This document shows positions 45,863 through 54,260 of a stretch of 63,080 nucleotides of DNA, piece after piece. Source of the stretch: Methylotenera sp. (GTDB taxonomy: Bacteria; Pseudomonadota; Gammaproteobacteria; Burkholderiales; Methylophilaceae). Location of the stretch: assembly GCF_029945535.1 (NCBI RefSeq), contig NZ_JAQSCU010000001.1, forward strand, positions 1 through 63,080, given 5' to 3'. Every line of letters begins with the position of its first letter. Position 1 is the stretch's first letter. A program made the position numbers and the translations under genes. Below the pieces are notes generated by a model. The model was not told the origin of the DNA, did not search any database, and saw only the letters and a list, made by a program, of their open reading frames with translations.

Positions 45863-46825
45863 ATGACGCCAGAGTTTAATTTAATCAAACAATACTTCAC
45901 TCGAGCCACGCGTGATACGAAGTTGGGCATTGGCGACGATGCAGCATTAATTAGCCTATCAACAGGCATGGAGCTTGCCATTTCAGCAGATATGCTGGTA
46001 GCGGGTACTCACTTTTTTGCAGGTTGCGATGCTTATCAACTGGGCTGGAAATCGCTCGCCGTGAATATCTCCGACATGGCCGCGATGGGCGCGAACCCAA
46101 AGTGGGTAACATTGGCCATTGCCTTGCCTGAAATTAATGCGTCATGGTTAGCCGAATTCTCACGCGGTTTTTTTGCATGCGCCGATAACTTTAGTGTCGA
46201 TTTAATCGGTGGCGACACCACGCGCGGACCACTGACCATCAGCGTGCAAATCATGGGGGAAGTACCGATTGGCAAAGCAATAAAACGCAGTGGCGCGAAG
46301 GTTGGAGATGAAATTTGGGTATCTGGTAAATTAGGAGATGCAGCTATCGCCTTGCAGCACATGCTAGGTAAAATAACATTGCCAATAGACGTCCTTACCA
46401 CATGTGCAAAAGCACTACATGAACCGCAACCACGAGTGACCCTAGGTTTAGCATTGCAAGATATAGCCAATAGTGCGATTGATATTTCAGACGGCTTACT
46501 GGCAGATTTAGGTCACATCTTGGAACAATCGAATATTGGTGCAGCGCTAGAATTAAAAAGGATTCCTCATTCAACTTTTGTAGACTTTCCAATAGACCTG
46601 CGTGATGAGAGCCTGAGAAAAATGGTGTTAGCTGGCGGCGATGACTACGAGCTATGCTTTACGGCACCTGCAGAAAAACATACAGAAATCATTAAAATAA
46701 GTGAAATGACTAAACTCCAGTTAAGTTGCATAGGTCACGTTACAAGCAATACTGACTTAGTATTACATGGTTTAGATAACGAAATTTTAAACATGAAGGA
46801 AACTGGTTTTGACCACTTTAGTTAA
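45863..46825 (+). CDS. thiL: Thiamine-monophosphate kinase
   Basis: The 320-residue kinase has LGIGDDAALISLSTGMELAISADMLVAGTHFF, NISDMAAMGANPKWVTLAIALP, DLIGGDTTRGPLTISVQIMG and the late DISDGLLADLGHILEQS and GGDDYELCF. It makes thiamine diphosphate from TMP. Its end overlaps pgpA by 17 bp, the usual thiL-pgpA arrangement. Confidence 0.95.
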   Translation: MTPEFNLIKQYFTRATRDTKLGIGDDAALISLSTGMELAISADMLVAGTHFFAGCDAYQLGWKSLAVNISDMAAMGANPKWVTLAIALPEINASWLAEFSRGFFACADNFSVDLIGGDTTRGPLTISVQIMGEVPIGKAIKRSGAKVGDEIWVSGKLGDAAIALQHMLGKITLPIDVLTTCAKALHEPQPRVTLGLALQDIANSAIDISDGLLADLGHILEQSNIGAALELKRIPHSTFVDFPIDLRDESLRKMVLAGGDDYELCFTAPAEKHTEIIKISEMTKLQLSCIGHVTSNTDLVLHGLDNEILNMKETGFDHFS

Positions 46826-47306
46826 ATCGCCAAATGTTCAGTTTCTGTTACAGCACCCTGCTCATTTCTTTGGGCTAGGCTTTGGTAGCGGCCTCGCGCC
46901 AAAAGCGCCAGGTACGTTTGGCACACTGATCGGCTATCCACTATTCTGGCTGATTTCGGTCTATGCTTTATCAACGCAACTCATCATCATTTCTGCTTTA
47001 TTTTTAATTGGCATTTATTTTTGCGGCGTAACCGGTAAAGCGCTTGGTGTATCAGATCATGGCGGCATTGTTTGGGACGAAATTGTCGCCATGATGTTAG
47101 TACTCGCTTTCACACCTAACCAATGGCAGTGGTGGATTGTGGCATTTTTACTATTTAGGTTGTTTGATATTTGGAAACCCTTCCCCATCAGGCAATTTGA
47201 TGCCAAACTCAAAAACGGTTTTGGCGTAATGTTTGATGATTTACTCGCTGCAATCTATGCCATTATTGGCTTGCAGGGTTTGCAATGGGCGGTTGCACAT
47301 GGATGA
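46809..47306 (+). CDS. pgpA: Phosphatidylglycerophosphatase A
   Basis: The 165-residue membrane enzyme has FFGLGFGSGLAPKAPGTFGTLIGYPL, DHGGIVWDEIVAMMLVL and FDIWKPFPIRQFDAKLKNGFGVMFDDLLA, the full PgpA signature. It converts PGP to phosphatidylglycerol. The first codon in frame is TTG at 46809, inside thiL; the exact start is uncertain. Because PgpA is present, the phosphatase in the ynb-like cluster is unlikely to be the sole PGP phosphatase. Confidence 0.93.
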   Translation: MTTLVKSPNVQFLLQHPAHFFGLGFGSGLAPKAPGTFGTLIGYPLFWLISVYALSTQLIIISALFLIGIYFCGVTGKALGVSDHGGIVWDEIVAMMLVLAFTPNQWQWWIVAFLLFRLFDIWKPFPIRQFDAKLKNGFGVMFDDLLAAIYAIIGLQGLQWAVAHG

Positions 47307-47796
47307 TGTTGCTTTATCAAATTTAGCTTCCGAACTAGGCGCCGCACTTAAAGCGCGAGGCTATATATTAGCTTTAGCTGAATCCTGCACAGGGGGAATG
47401 GTCGCTCAAGCCGTCACCGGCATAGCTGGAAGTTCAGCATGGTTTGACCGCGGCTTTGTGACTTACAGTAACCAAGCAAAAGTTGAGGTGTTGGGTGTAT
47501 CTAGTCTAACGTTAGAAAAATTTGGCGCAGTAAGCGAACAAATCGCCATTGAGATGGCTAATGGCGCATTAAAAAATAGTCAAGCTCAAATGACTGGTAG
47601 CATCACGGGCATTGCTGGCCCTGATGGTGGCACGCCTGAAAAGCCTGTCGGTACCGTTTGTTTTGCTTGGGCTGGTGCTCACAAACCCACATCAACTACA
47701 ACCAAACACTTTAAAGGTAATCGTCAAGAGATCCGTCAACAAGCCACCATCGAGTTAATGACGGGGCTTATCGACAGGTTAAACGGTAAAGATTAG
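47299..47796 (+). CDS. pncC: Nicotinamide-nucleotide amidohydrolase (CinA C-terminal type, PncC)
   Basis: The product has 165 residues from ATG 47299. It is the stand-alone CinA C-terminal domain, with LALAESCTGGMVAQAVTGIAGSSAWFDRGFVTYSNQAKVEVLGV and TGIAGPDGGTPEKPVGTVCFAW. It deamidates nicotinamide mononucleotide to recycle NAD breakdown products. It overlaps pgpA by 8 bp and ends the thiL-pgpA-pncC operon. Confidence 0.93.
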   Translation: MDDVALSNLASELGAALKARGYILALAESCTGGMVAQAVTGIAGSSAWFDRGFVTYSNQAKVEVLGVSSLTLEKFGAVSEQIAIEMANGALKNSQAQMTGSITGIAGPDGGTPEKPVGTVCFAWAGAHKPTSTTTKHFKGNRQEIRQQATIELMTGLIDRLNGKD

Positions 47797-47806
47797 AGCA
47801 TTAAAA

Positions 47807-48172
47807 CTAGCGGTGACCGCCATGATGGCCTTCATCGTGACCTCCGCGATTCCAATCGCCTCGATCACCACCGCCATGACCCCAACCATGATGCTCACGA
47901 CCTTCGTGACGCCAGCCTCTATCATAATCACGGTATCCTACATTGTAGTACTGGTGTGAAACAGCAGGCTGATAATACACAGGCTGTGGAGCACGGTAAT
48001 AAACAGGTTGACTGTAATACACCACGGGCGGTGCAGGATAATAAGCAACTGGTGGCGCATATCCATAGCCGCCGATGTTAACACCCAAGCTAAAAGAATC
48101 TCGCGCAGATGCAGTAGATATAGAAGCCACACCAATGGCTAAAGCAATAACAGCAGAACGTAATAATTTCAT
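47807..48172 (-). CDS. Secreted Tyr/Pro- and His/Gly-rich low-complexity protein
   Basis: The 121-residue product has a signal peptide (residues 1-23, ending STASA). The mature part is unusual: residues about 35-75 are rich in Tyr, Pro and Val (PPVVYYSQPVYYRAPQPVYY), and residues about 82-121 are rich in His, Gly, Arg and Asp (HHGWGHGGGDRGDWNRGGHDEG). Such a tail could bind metals. No family function is known to me. It is convergent with pncC, with only 10 bp between stops. Confidence 0.75.
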   Translation of the reverse strand: MKLLRSAVIALAIGVASISTASARDSFSLGVNIGGYGYAPPVAYYPAPPVVYYSQPVYYRAPQPVYYQPAVSHQYYNVGYRDYDRGWRHEGREHHGWGHGGGDRGDWNRGGHDEGHHGGHR

Positions 48173-48273
48173 TTTTTATCTCCAATCACAAAATACAGTT
48201 TGTGAGATTAAAAAACGTATTAACTTACATTTGGTTGACCTGATGACTAAATGACTATGAACAATTGCTCAAA

Positions 48274-48699
48274 TTAAGCCAACCAAACTGCAGTGATCAG
48301 CAAACAAAATTGCACAAATAACAACCCCAACCCACGGTTAGATAGCCTATAACTGCCTCGTAATCGCTCGTCTAGCGTTCTTCCTGCCTGATACTTTGGG
48401 TTAATGTTGCTAAGCACATTGTCTAACTGGCTAATCTCAATGCTGTCCCAACGCTCAAACAAAGTAATATCTATGCGTATACGTAGCGCAAAGTAAAAAA
48501 TTCCCAAACCCACTGCTAATATTAACGATGCCATCGCTTTGAGTAGCAATACGGGTGAATACATGAAAGTAACGATTGCAAGCAGATTATTCGCCAAAGC
48601 AAGCAGCTCGGCTAATTTAAATGCTTTGAGCAGAGACAGAATCACGCTTAATTTTGCATGCACTTTAGGCTTAGTGTGGCTTAACTCAGAATCACTCAT
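48274..48699 (-). CDS. Small membrane protein at the end of the ynb-like cluster
   Basis: The 141-residue protein has a hydrophobic pair of helices around residues 35-72 (NNLLAIVTFMYSPVLLLKAMASLILAVGLGIFYFAL, given in part) and a C-terminal helix (GLLFVQFCLLITAVWLA). A soluble loop at 75-120 is charged. I do not recognise the family. Its start is 1 bp from the stop of the PAP2-phosphatase gene, so it belongs to that operon and may assist it at the membrane. Confidence 0.65.
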   Translation of the reverse strand: MSDSELSHTKPKVHAKLSVILSLLKAFKLAELLALANNLLAIVTFMYSPVLLLKAMASLILAVGLGIFYFALRIRIDITLFERWDSIEISQLDNVLSNINPKYQAGRTLDERLRGSYRLSNRGLGLLFVQFCLLITAVWLA

Positions 48700-48700
48700 C

Positions 48701-50038
48701 TCAATCCAACTCTTTTAGCGCTTGTTCGATATTAGCTTCATGCTCTTTGCTTAAAACTACACCTACTCTCTTAGTATCTATCATAGCAATGGCCTGTTGA
48801 ACACTATCAGCATGCCCACGCCAAACTAGCCAGCAAGCTACTACACTGCTACTTCGCGACAATCCCAAAGCACAGTGCACCAACACGTCACCTTGCTGTT
48901 GTGTACGCTCTAACCAACGCACTGCACGGACTAGGGTTTTCGGCTTAGGTGGCGTTAAATCTAAAACTGGCAGATATTTTTGAATTGGGGCCTTAAGTAC
49001 AGAAGCTGGAAACTCATTGGTTAAATCCATCACACCATGCCAATTTATGCCAAGATTGCTCACTGCAGTTCTTGGAAAGGCTCCCAGCCACACATTACTA
49101 TGAATTTTATTGGGTAAAAATCGACGCTTGGTATACATGCGATAGCTACACCAACTTAAAAATAAATACGGTGCCAATAAAAATTTGGCTGGCCAACGCA
49201 TATTGCCACGCCTGACGGATAGGCTATCCCGCTGAAATACCTGTTGCTCAAATCCCAAATATGCAAAACTTATGAGCGTTAATGCAATAGTCGTCCACAT
49301 AAAAATAGCCGCGAGTAAAACTGAAACCTGATGAGCAAGCATTGATGCAACTATCGTGCATGCTGCTAATAGAGCATAGCGCATTGCTAGCTGCCTCATT
49401 TGCGCAGTTGGTTTCTGCCAACGCCATGAGAATGGCTGATCTGGAATCAGATACAAACAAGCAACGCCCACCAAAGCACCTGTCCAAACATCAATAAAAT
49501 GATGCTGATAAACCAGCAGCACAGAAGCGGCAATGGCAAAAAACCAAATGTGCAAAGCCATACGCGCAAAGCCTTGCAGGCGCTTAGCGTACAACTCCCA
49601 CAAGACTATCAGCAGACTGATATGTAATGAGGGTGCTTGGTTATATGGCTTATCAAAGCCCAGCAAAATTGCCTGCAATGCGCCATTAAACCCTTCGGCT
49701 TTCGGCACTTCAAAAGAGAACTGCAGTGGATACAGCAAAAAGCCGATAAGCGAAACTACCGTAGCCAGCAAGAGCCTGAGCGCATGCCTATCCAGTGTGC
49801 TGCGCTTACGAAACAAAAATAACGAGGCTGCATAAAATGCATCAATCGACATATAAGGCAGCATCAACCACGGTACAAATGGTAACTGATGCTCCCAAGC
49901 TTCAACTATCACGCCAACATCGCTACGCCCACTGGTGTAGTAATTCACCCAACCATAACTTAGAAAAAAGAATGGTCCTAGAAGCGCTAACCAAATGGCG
50001 CCGCTCTTCCATAAGATAGGTGGGTTCTTGATTTGCAT
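48701..50038 (-). CDS. ynbD: YnbD-like PAP2 / dual-specificity phosphatase fusion
   Basis: The 445-residue protein joins a membrane PAP2 (lipid phosphatase) domain to a C-terminal dual-specificity phosphatase. PAP2 elements appear as QAPSLHISL (H139) and VYQHHFIDV (H180, D183) among about eight helices. The phosphatase signature is HCALGLSRS with C389 and R395 (C-x5-R). This fusion is the architecture of E. coli YnbD. By family it should remove phosphates from a lipid or head group; DSP relatives such as mitochondrial PTPMT1 act on phosphatidylglycerophosphate. It lies 4 bp after the ynbC-like gene, so it is co-transcribed. Confidence 0.85.
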   Translation of the reverse strand: MQIKNPPILWKSGAIWLALLGPFFFLSYGWVNYYTSGRSDVGVIVEAWEHQLPFVPWLMLPYMSIDAFYAASLFLFRKRSTLDRHALRLLLATVVSLIGFLLYPLQFSFEVPKAEGFNGALQAILLGFDKPYNQAPSLHISLLIVLWELYAKRLQGFARMALHIWFFAIAASVLLVYQHHFIDVWTGALVGVACLYLIPDQPFSWRWQKPTAQMRQLAMRYALLAACTIVASMLAHQVSVLLAAIFMWTTIALTLISFAYLGFEQQVFQRDSLSVRRGNMRWPAKFLLAPYLFLSWCSYRMYTKRRFLPNKIHSNVWLGAFPRTAVSNLGINWHGVMDLTNEFPASVLKAPIQKYLPVLDLTPPKPKTLVRAVRWLERTQQQGDVLVHCALGLSRSSSVVACWLVWRGHADSVQQAIAMIDTKRVGVVLSKEHEANIEQALKELD

Positions 50039-50042
50039 AAAC

Positions 50043-51830
50043 TTAACGACGTTTTGCTAGCGATACACTGAATATTCCCCAAGTATCGGTCAATTGGTCA
50101 ATCTTCTCAAAACCTGCTTCTGCCACCAATTGATCCATCTCTCGCTGTGTGCGTCTACGCATTACCCACGCTTTATTTTGGCGATGACTGGTGAGTGTTC
50201 GCGCAATCAACTCCAGTTGAGGATGCCATGGTTGATTGGTATACACTAAGTATCCATCATCTTCTAAAGCTGCATGAACGCCTTTTAGCGATGTTTGTAT
50301 TAATGAATTTTCAGGAAATAATTCATATAAGCCAGACACAATCGCTAATGTTGGTTTAGGCGTAACTGCTGCAATTGAAGCTGCATCAAACGCATCGGCT
50401 AATTCAAATTGAGCGATGTTTTCTAAATCATGCTTCTTAATCATTGCACGGCCAGCAGTCACATTCAGCTCGCTATAATCGCGCATTAATACACTGTCAG
50501 CTTTTACCGCTAGCGCTGCATCTAAAACATAACGACCATGCCCAGCTGCAATATCCATCATACGCACTGGCTTTTGAGCTTCTCGCAACAATGCTGCGGC
50601 TTTTGCCAAGATCGCTTCATTATGTACTTTACGTACACGAATACCGCGCCAGCCTATGGCATTGAGGTAAGTACGGTCAATAATTTCACCCAAAGCACCA
50701 CCTACAAATGTTCTGCTTCGAGCTATATTTTCGTAAACATAATCCAGCGTGCTGCCAGAATCAAAGCCAGTATCCACACCCAGCTTCAAACCATGGGACA
50801 TATTGCTGCCAAATCGAATGTTAGCTCGGGTAGCTGCAAAGTATAGATTTTTCAGACTGAAAGTAGGTAAAGGCTTTTTCAGTTGCTCGGCTTCATCAAA
50901 GGTATAGCCTGAAAGGTCTGCTTTGATTAAGTTAGGCTCAGTAAATGGAGTTAGAAACTGCTTTTCTATAAATTCACGCGCCTTTGCTAATGGTAAATGG
51001 CGATCTTTTTCACCCAGCGTATCGTGAAAAAAGCCCTCAAACTCGTGATACTCCTTAGTGCTAGCACCTAACTTTTCATATAAGTCTTTTACTGGCTGTT
51101 GATGCACCACCCAATCGCTACCTGACACTAAAAACTGCGTTGGCGTGGTAATTGCCGCCGCATCTTTAACCAAACGCTCCGCTGTGCTGTACAACTCCAG
51201 CAATATATTCACAGCAATTGGGCGGGTAATTAATGGGTCATTATCGTATGAGGCTATGCGTACTTCATCGTGAGTTAACCATTTGGCTTTGACATAAGAA
51301 TTCACAAAAGCCAGTGCAGGCACTAATTTTGTAAGCCCTAACGTTTGCATTATGGCAAGAGAAGCTCTAGCAAACGGCACATACAATTTCACTTTTAGTG
51401 CAGGCGAGGCTAATACCAAACTGCGAATATTCGGCGCGTAATCGTGTACCCAAGCTGCAGCAATCACCCCGCCAACGCTTTGCGCAATGACTGAAATATC
51501 CTCCAACTTAAAGCCATATGTATTGCATATATGCTGCGCAAAAACATCAGCATCTTTGACCAGCACGCCAAAGTTTTCTGCATAACCACGCACACCGGGA
51601 GACTTACCTAAGCCACGAGCGTCCCAAGCGAAACAATCATAATCAGGCATATTTAAACCATCCACCACATCTTGCTGACGGCCAGAATGCTCATGCCCAC
51701 GATGGAATAAAATGATTGCTCGTTTGTTATTACCCTGCTGCTGACTTGGCCAATGGCGATAAAAAATCTCAGCACCATCTATCGCGGTAAAGGTATGCTC
51801 TTCTGCTACTCTAATCATGACAAATTCCAT
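50043..51830 (-). CDS. ynbC: YnbC-like alpha/beta hydrolase-methyltransferase fusion
   Basis: The 595-residue cytoplasmic protein has two domains. Residues 1-290 form an alpha/beta hydrolase of lysophospholipase type: nucleophile S118 in IAQSVGG, D239 in SGSDWVV, H269 in GFFHDT. Residues about 395-595 form a SAM methyltransferase with motif I DIAAGHGR at 426-433. This matches the layout of E. coli YnbC. A lysophospholipase-like hydrolase plus methyltransferase suggests remodelling and methylation of a lipid head group, but substrates are unknown. A second ATG at 51818 is an alternative start. A 20-bp palindrome at 51864-51883 marks a probable separate promoter. Confidence 0.87.
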   Translation of the reverse strand: MEFVMIRVAEEHTFTAIDGAEIFYRHWPSQQQGNNKRAIILFHRGHEHSGRQQDVVDGLNMPDYDCFAWDARGLGKSPGVRGYAENFGVLVKDADVFAQHICNTYGFKLEDISVIAQSVGGVIAAAWVHDYAPNIRSLVLASPALKVKLYVPFARASLAIMQTLGLTKLVPALAFVNSYVKAKWLTHDEVRIASYDNDPLITRPIAVNILLELYSTAERLVKDAAAITTPTQFLVSGSDWVVHQQPVKDLYEKLGASTKEYHEFEGFFHDTLGEKDRHLPLAKAREFIEKQFLTPFTEPNLIKADLSGYTFDEAEQLKKPLPTFSLKNLYFAATRANIRFGSNMSHGLKLGVDTGFDSGSTLDYVYENIARSRTFVGGALGEIIDRTYLNAIGWRGIRVRKVHNEAILAKAAALLREAQKPVRMMDIAAGHGRYVLDAALAVKADSVLMRDYSELNVTAGRAMIKKHDLENIAQFELADAFDAASIAAVTPKPTLAIVSGLYELFPENSLIQTSLKGVHAALEDDGYLVYTNQPWHPQLELIARTLTSHRQNKAWVMRRRTQREMDQLVAEAGFEKIDQLTDTWGIFSVSLAKRR

Positions 51831-51863
51831 TTATTAAGATTTAAACTAAAATCATTTTATAAC

Positions 51864-51883
51864 ATAACTATATAATTAGTTAT
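51864..51883. promoter_or_regulatory. Palindromic operator candidate upstream of the ynbC-like gene
   Basis: ATAACTATATAATTAGTTAT is a near-perfect palindrome (7-bp arms, TATAAT centre) lying 34 bp upstream of the start at 51830, where a -10 element would sit. It suggests regulated transcription of ynbC-ynbD. No regulator is visible. Confidence 0.45.
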
Positions 51884-51998
51884 TTAGTTTTATGTGTCAA
51901 GCGCTTTGTAAAATTAAGTGGTCAAAATGAGTTGATAGGCATGCCGAACGACGCAATTAAAGCTAGGCGGGAATTTGCTAACAATCAACATAAAATAA

Positions 51999-52028
51999 AT
52001 GGTGAGTTATTTCTCAATAACGCACCAT
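51999..52028 (-). terminator. Probable terminator after the NTF2-like gene
   Basis: A 13-bp stem with one mismatch (ATGGTG-x-GTTATT / AATAAC-x-CACCAT) lies 24 bp past the stop on the minus strand. It is followed there by a TTTATTTTA tract. It would partly separate the ynbAB part from ynbCD. Confidence 0.5.
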
Positions 52029-52051
52029 TGATTAAAATCATTCAAATTAAA

Positions 52052-52657
52052 CTAAGATTTTTTACGACGTAAAAATATCATGCCCAACACGCCTAGTAGC
52101 AAACCAAGCGCTAAGCCGCCAATTGCATAATATTTAGTTGAGTCTTTTACTGCCGCAAAAATAGGATTGTCATAAAAGTTGGTACCTATATGCAAAGCTA
52201 ATATGCGCCATTTACCATCAGCCTCTTTGACTACCGTCGCGGTCCAGCGCGTTTTCATGGCTAAATTACGGCCATCCACTAATTGGTAATTTTCCGTGCC
52301 ACTACCGTAAACTAAGCCCCAACTTGGGTTTGCAGGGTCGCCATATAATTCTGTCAAAGCATCTGGCGTTAACTTAATGTCTAATTTTTTCAAATAGCCA
52401 CCTGTGCCAAACCAGTCTTTAAAGTAAGCATCTATGCCCTCTGGCGTAGAAATTACATTTTGATTGATGGTAGTTATTTTTAACTTGTCATCAAAATATT
52501 GTTTTAAATCACTATATTTTTCAGTATTAATCGCAGTTTCTATGCCCTGCAATAATCCACGTAGTTCTTCATGTATCGCATGGTTAGGTTCTTCAGTGGC
52601 AGCAAAGCTCGTGCTACTCATTAACAAGCAAACGATTACTAATAATTTTTTCAACAT
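52052..52657 (-). CDS. Exported NTF2/SnoaL-like protein with C-terminal membrane anchor
   Basis: The product has 201 residues from ATG 52657, which has AGGGAGA about 9 nt upstream; the ATG at 52678 would place that site inside the gene. A signal peptide (residues about 3-19, ending SFAA) is followed by a domain of about 130 residues with NTF2/SnoaL-like features (LRGLLQGIETAINTEKYSDLKQYFDD; GRNLAMKTRWTATVVKEADGKWRILALHIGTNF). A helix (YYAIGGLALGLLLGVLGMIFL) and a basic RRKKS end follow. It should face the periplasm from the inner membrane. It is an addition relative to E. coli ynbABCD and lies between the B-like and C-like genes. Confidence 0.75.
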   Translation of the reverse strand: MLKKLLVIVCLLMSSTSFAATEEPNHAIHEELRGLLQGIETAINTEKYSDLKQYFDDKLKITTINQNVISTPEGIDAYFKDWFGTGGYLKKLDIKLTPDALTELYGDPANPSWGLVYGSGTENYQLVDGRNLAMKTRWTATVVKEADGKWRILALHIGTNFYDNPIFAAVKDSTKYYAIGGLALGLLLGVLGMIFLRRKKS

Positions 52658-52702
52658 ACGATCAATCTCCCTTTTCATGATGCAAATTTTAAATTTGCAG
52701 TT

Positions 52703-53629
52703 TCAATAGTGCAGATAATACACAAAATGAAAAAACAATGGCGCGGTATAGGTCAGGCTGTCAACACGGTCAAGAATACCACCGTGACCTGGAATCAGAT
52801 TGCCAGTATCTTTAAGACCCAAGTCGCGCTTCACCGCTGAAATACTCACATCCCCCACAAAACCAGCCAACCCAATCAACACGCCTGCTGCAAGAGGTTC
52901 CCAGCCGACTAGTGGCGTTAAATAGGGCGCTAGCAACCACGACAAAAAAGTAGTCGTTGCAATACCACCTAGTAAACCACCTAAAGTTTTATTAGGACTA
53001 ACCTTAGGAATCACCTTGATGCTAGCCAGCAACTTACCCCAGACATACTGCATGATGTCATTGAATTGTGTAAGAAACACCAAAAATAAAAGTATGCCCG
53101 CGCTACCTGCCGCTGGATTAACCTGATTAGGCAATGCAAGTAAATACGCCGCATGAGAGAGTGAAAATACTGTTGTCATCAGCCCCCAGTGCAAAGTGCC
53201 AACGGCTTTCAAAAAACCTTGTGTTTCGCCACCTATCAGCATGCGAAGCGGCATCAACAAAAACATATAGACGGGAATGAAAATGATAAACATGCCATAC
53301 CACCCCAGCCAAACCCATAAATACTGAAGTGGAATAGCGAGGTACACCCATAACAACATTCGTTTATCAGCAGCTCTGGTGGGAATAATACTGAGATATT
53401 CTCTTAGCGCTAAAAAGCTCACTAGCCCGAAAAATAACACGCCTAATGCACGGTTCACGGCAATGGCTAAAATAAACAAACCTGCCATCACCCACCAAGA
53501 ACGCATGCGCAAACCAAGCTCATGGTCAGAGTCACTTGGGCGAAAAACGCGTTTTGACCAAATAATCAACGTACCTGCGACAAGTACAACGACGACCCCC
53601 CACAAAGCAATCTGCAAATTAATCGGCAT
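52703..53629 (-). CDS. ynbB: YnbB-like CDP-diglyceride synthase (CdsA family)
   Basis: The 308-residue membrane protein has about eight helices and the full CTP-transferase signature near its end: VSISAVKRDLGLKDTG, then LIPGHGGILDRVDS. The motif residues needed for catalysis (KR...KD...PGHGG..DR.DS) are all present. It should form CDP-diacylglycerol, the activated donor for the neighbouring CDP-alcohol transferase. It overlaps the ynbA-like gene by 11 bp, so the two are translationally coupled. It is a second CdsA-type enzyme if the strain keeps a housekeeping cdsA elsewhere, which is expected but not visible here. Confidence 0.88.
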   Translation of the reverse strand: MPINLQIALWGVVVVLVAGTLIIWSKRVFRPSDSDHELGLRMRSWWVMAGLFILAIAVNRALGVLFFGLVSFLALREYLSIIPTRAADKRMLLWVYLAIPLQYLWVWLGWYGMFIIFIPVYMFLLMPLRMLIGGETQGFLKAVGTLHWGLMTTVFSLSHAAYLLALPNQVNPAAGSAGILLFLVFLTQFNDIMQYVWGKLLASIKVIPKVSPNKTLGGLLGGIATTTFLSWLLAPYLTPLVGWEPLAAGVLIGLAGFVGDVSISAVKRDLGLKDTGNLIPGHGGILDRVDSLTYTAPLFFHFVYYLHY

Positions 53630-54260
53630 GCAGAGCCTTTGCTGTTTCTTTTAACGCACCTTTAGCACGATTGAAAATCGTTATCACTAATAGCAACAGC
53701 ATTACGACTAACAACCAGTTCACCCAACCGCCAAACGGCATGCCTATGCCAAGCGCAAGCGCGATTGCGCCTAACCAGAATGCACGATCACTTTTACCCA
53801 TAGGCCCTTGATACTGGCGGGTTGCGCCAATCTGCACGGCAACCACCCCCATCATTTCGCTGATAGTTGCCAGTAGCACTAGCAACATAATCAAGCTTGC
53901 ACAGACGCGAGGCAGCAAAGCTAAAGGCAAATACAAGGCAGCATCAGCAACCACATCGCCCAATTCATTCAATACTGCGCCCAATTTAGATTGTAGAGCA
54001 TGCTCCCGAGCTAACATACCATCTATCGCATTCAAACCCATACGCAAAAACAGCACCAAAGGTAGAACCAACAAAGGCCAAGTGGCATAAGGCTGCCAAG
54101 CAATTAAAGCCCCGCCAATAAAAGATAAAATCACTGCTGTGATAGTCACTTGATTAGCGGTAACCCCCGCACGTGCAAGTGCATTGACAATAGGTCTTAA
54201 CAAGGCTTGAAATCGTGGTTTTAAATCGTATATCGAAGGCAAAATAATTTCCTCATTCAT
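53619..54260 (-). CDS. ynbA: YnbA-like CDP-alcohol phosphatidyltransferase, variant motif
   Basis: The 213-residue membrane protein has about six helices. The CDP-alcohol transferase motif is normally D-x2-DG-x2-AR-x8-G-x3-D-x3-D. Here it reads N77-x2-D80-G81-x2-A84-R85-x8-G94-x3-N98-x3-D102, so two metal-binding Asp positions are Asn. I think this variant is shared by YnbA-type relatives, which would argue for altered rather than lost chemistry, but that needs checking. The enzyme would join CDP-diacylglycerol to an unknown alcohol. It is the first gene of the cluster, divergent from recA. Confidence 0.85.
   Translation of the reverse strand: MNEEIILPSIYDLKPRFQALLRPIVNALARAGVTANQVTITAVILSFIGGALIAWQPYATWPLLVLPLVLFLRMGLNAIDGMLAREHALQSKLGAVLNELGDVVADAALYLPLALLPRVCASLIMLLVLLATISEMMGVVAVQIGATRQYQGPMGKSDRAFWLGAIALALGIGMPFGGWVNWLLVVMLLLLVITIFNRAKGALKETAKALHAD

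Noticed and set aside
51951-51976. Second REP-like element near the GGCGGGAATTT string
   Set aside because: No complementary arm lies nearby, so the match to the 26227 hairpin is only a short shared word.
52658-52678. Upstream ATG of the NTF2-like gene
   Set aside because: The codons AAA-AGG-GAG after it form the ribosome site for the ATG at 52657, and the signal peptide is better from that start.
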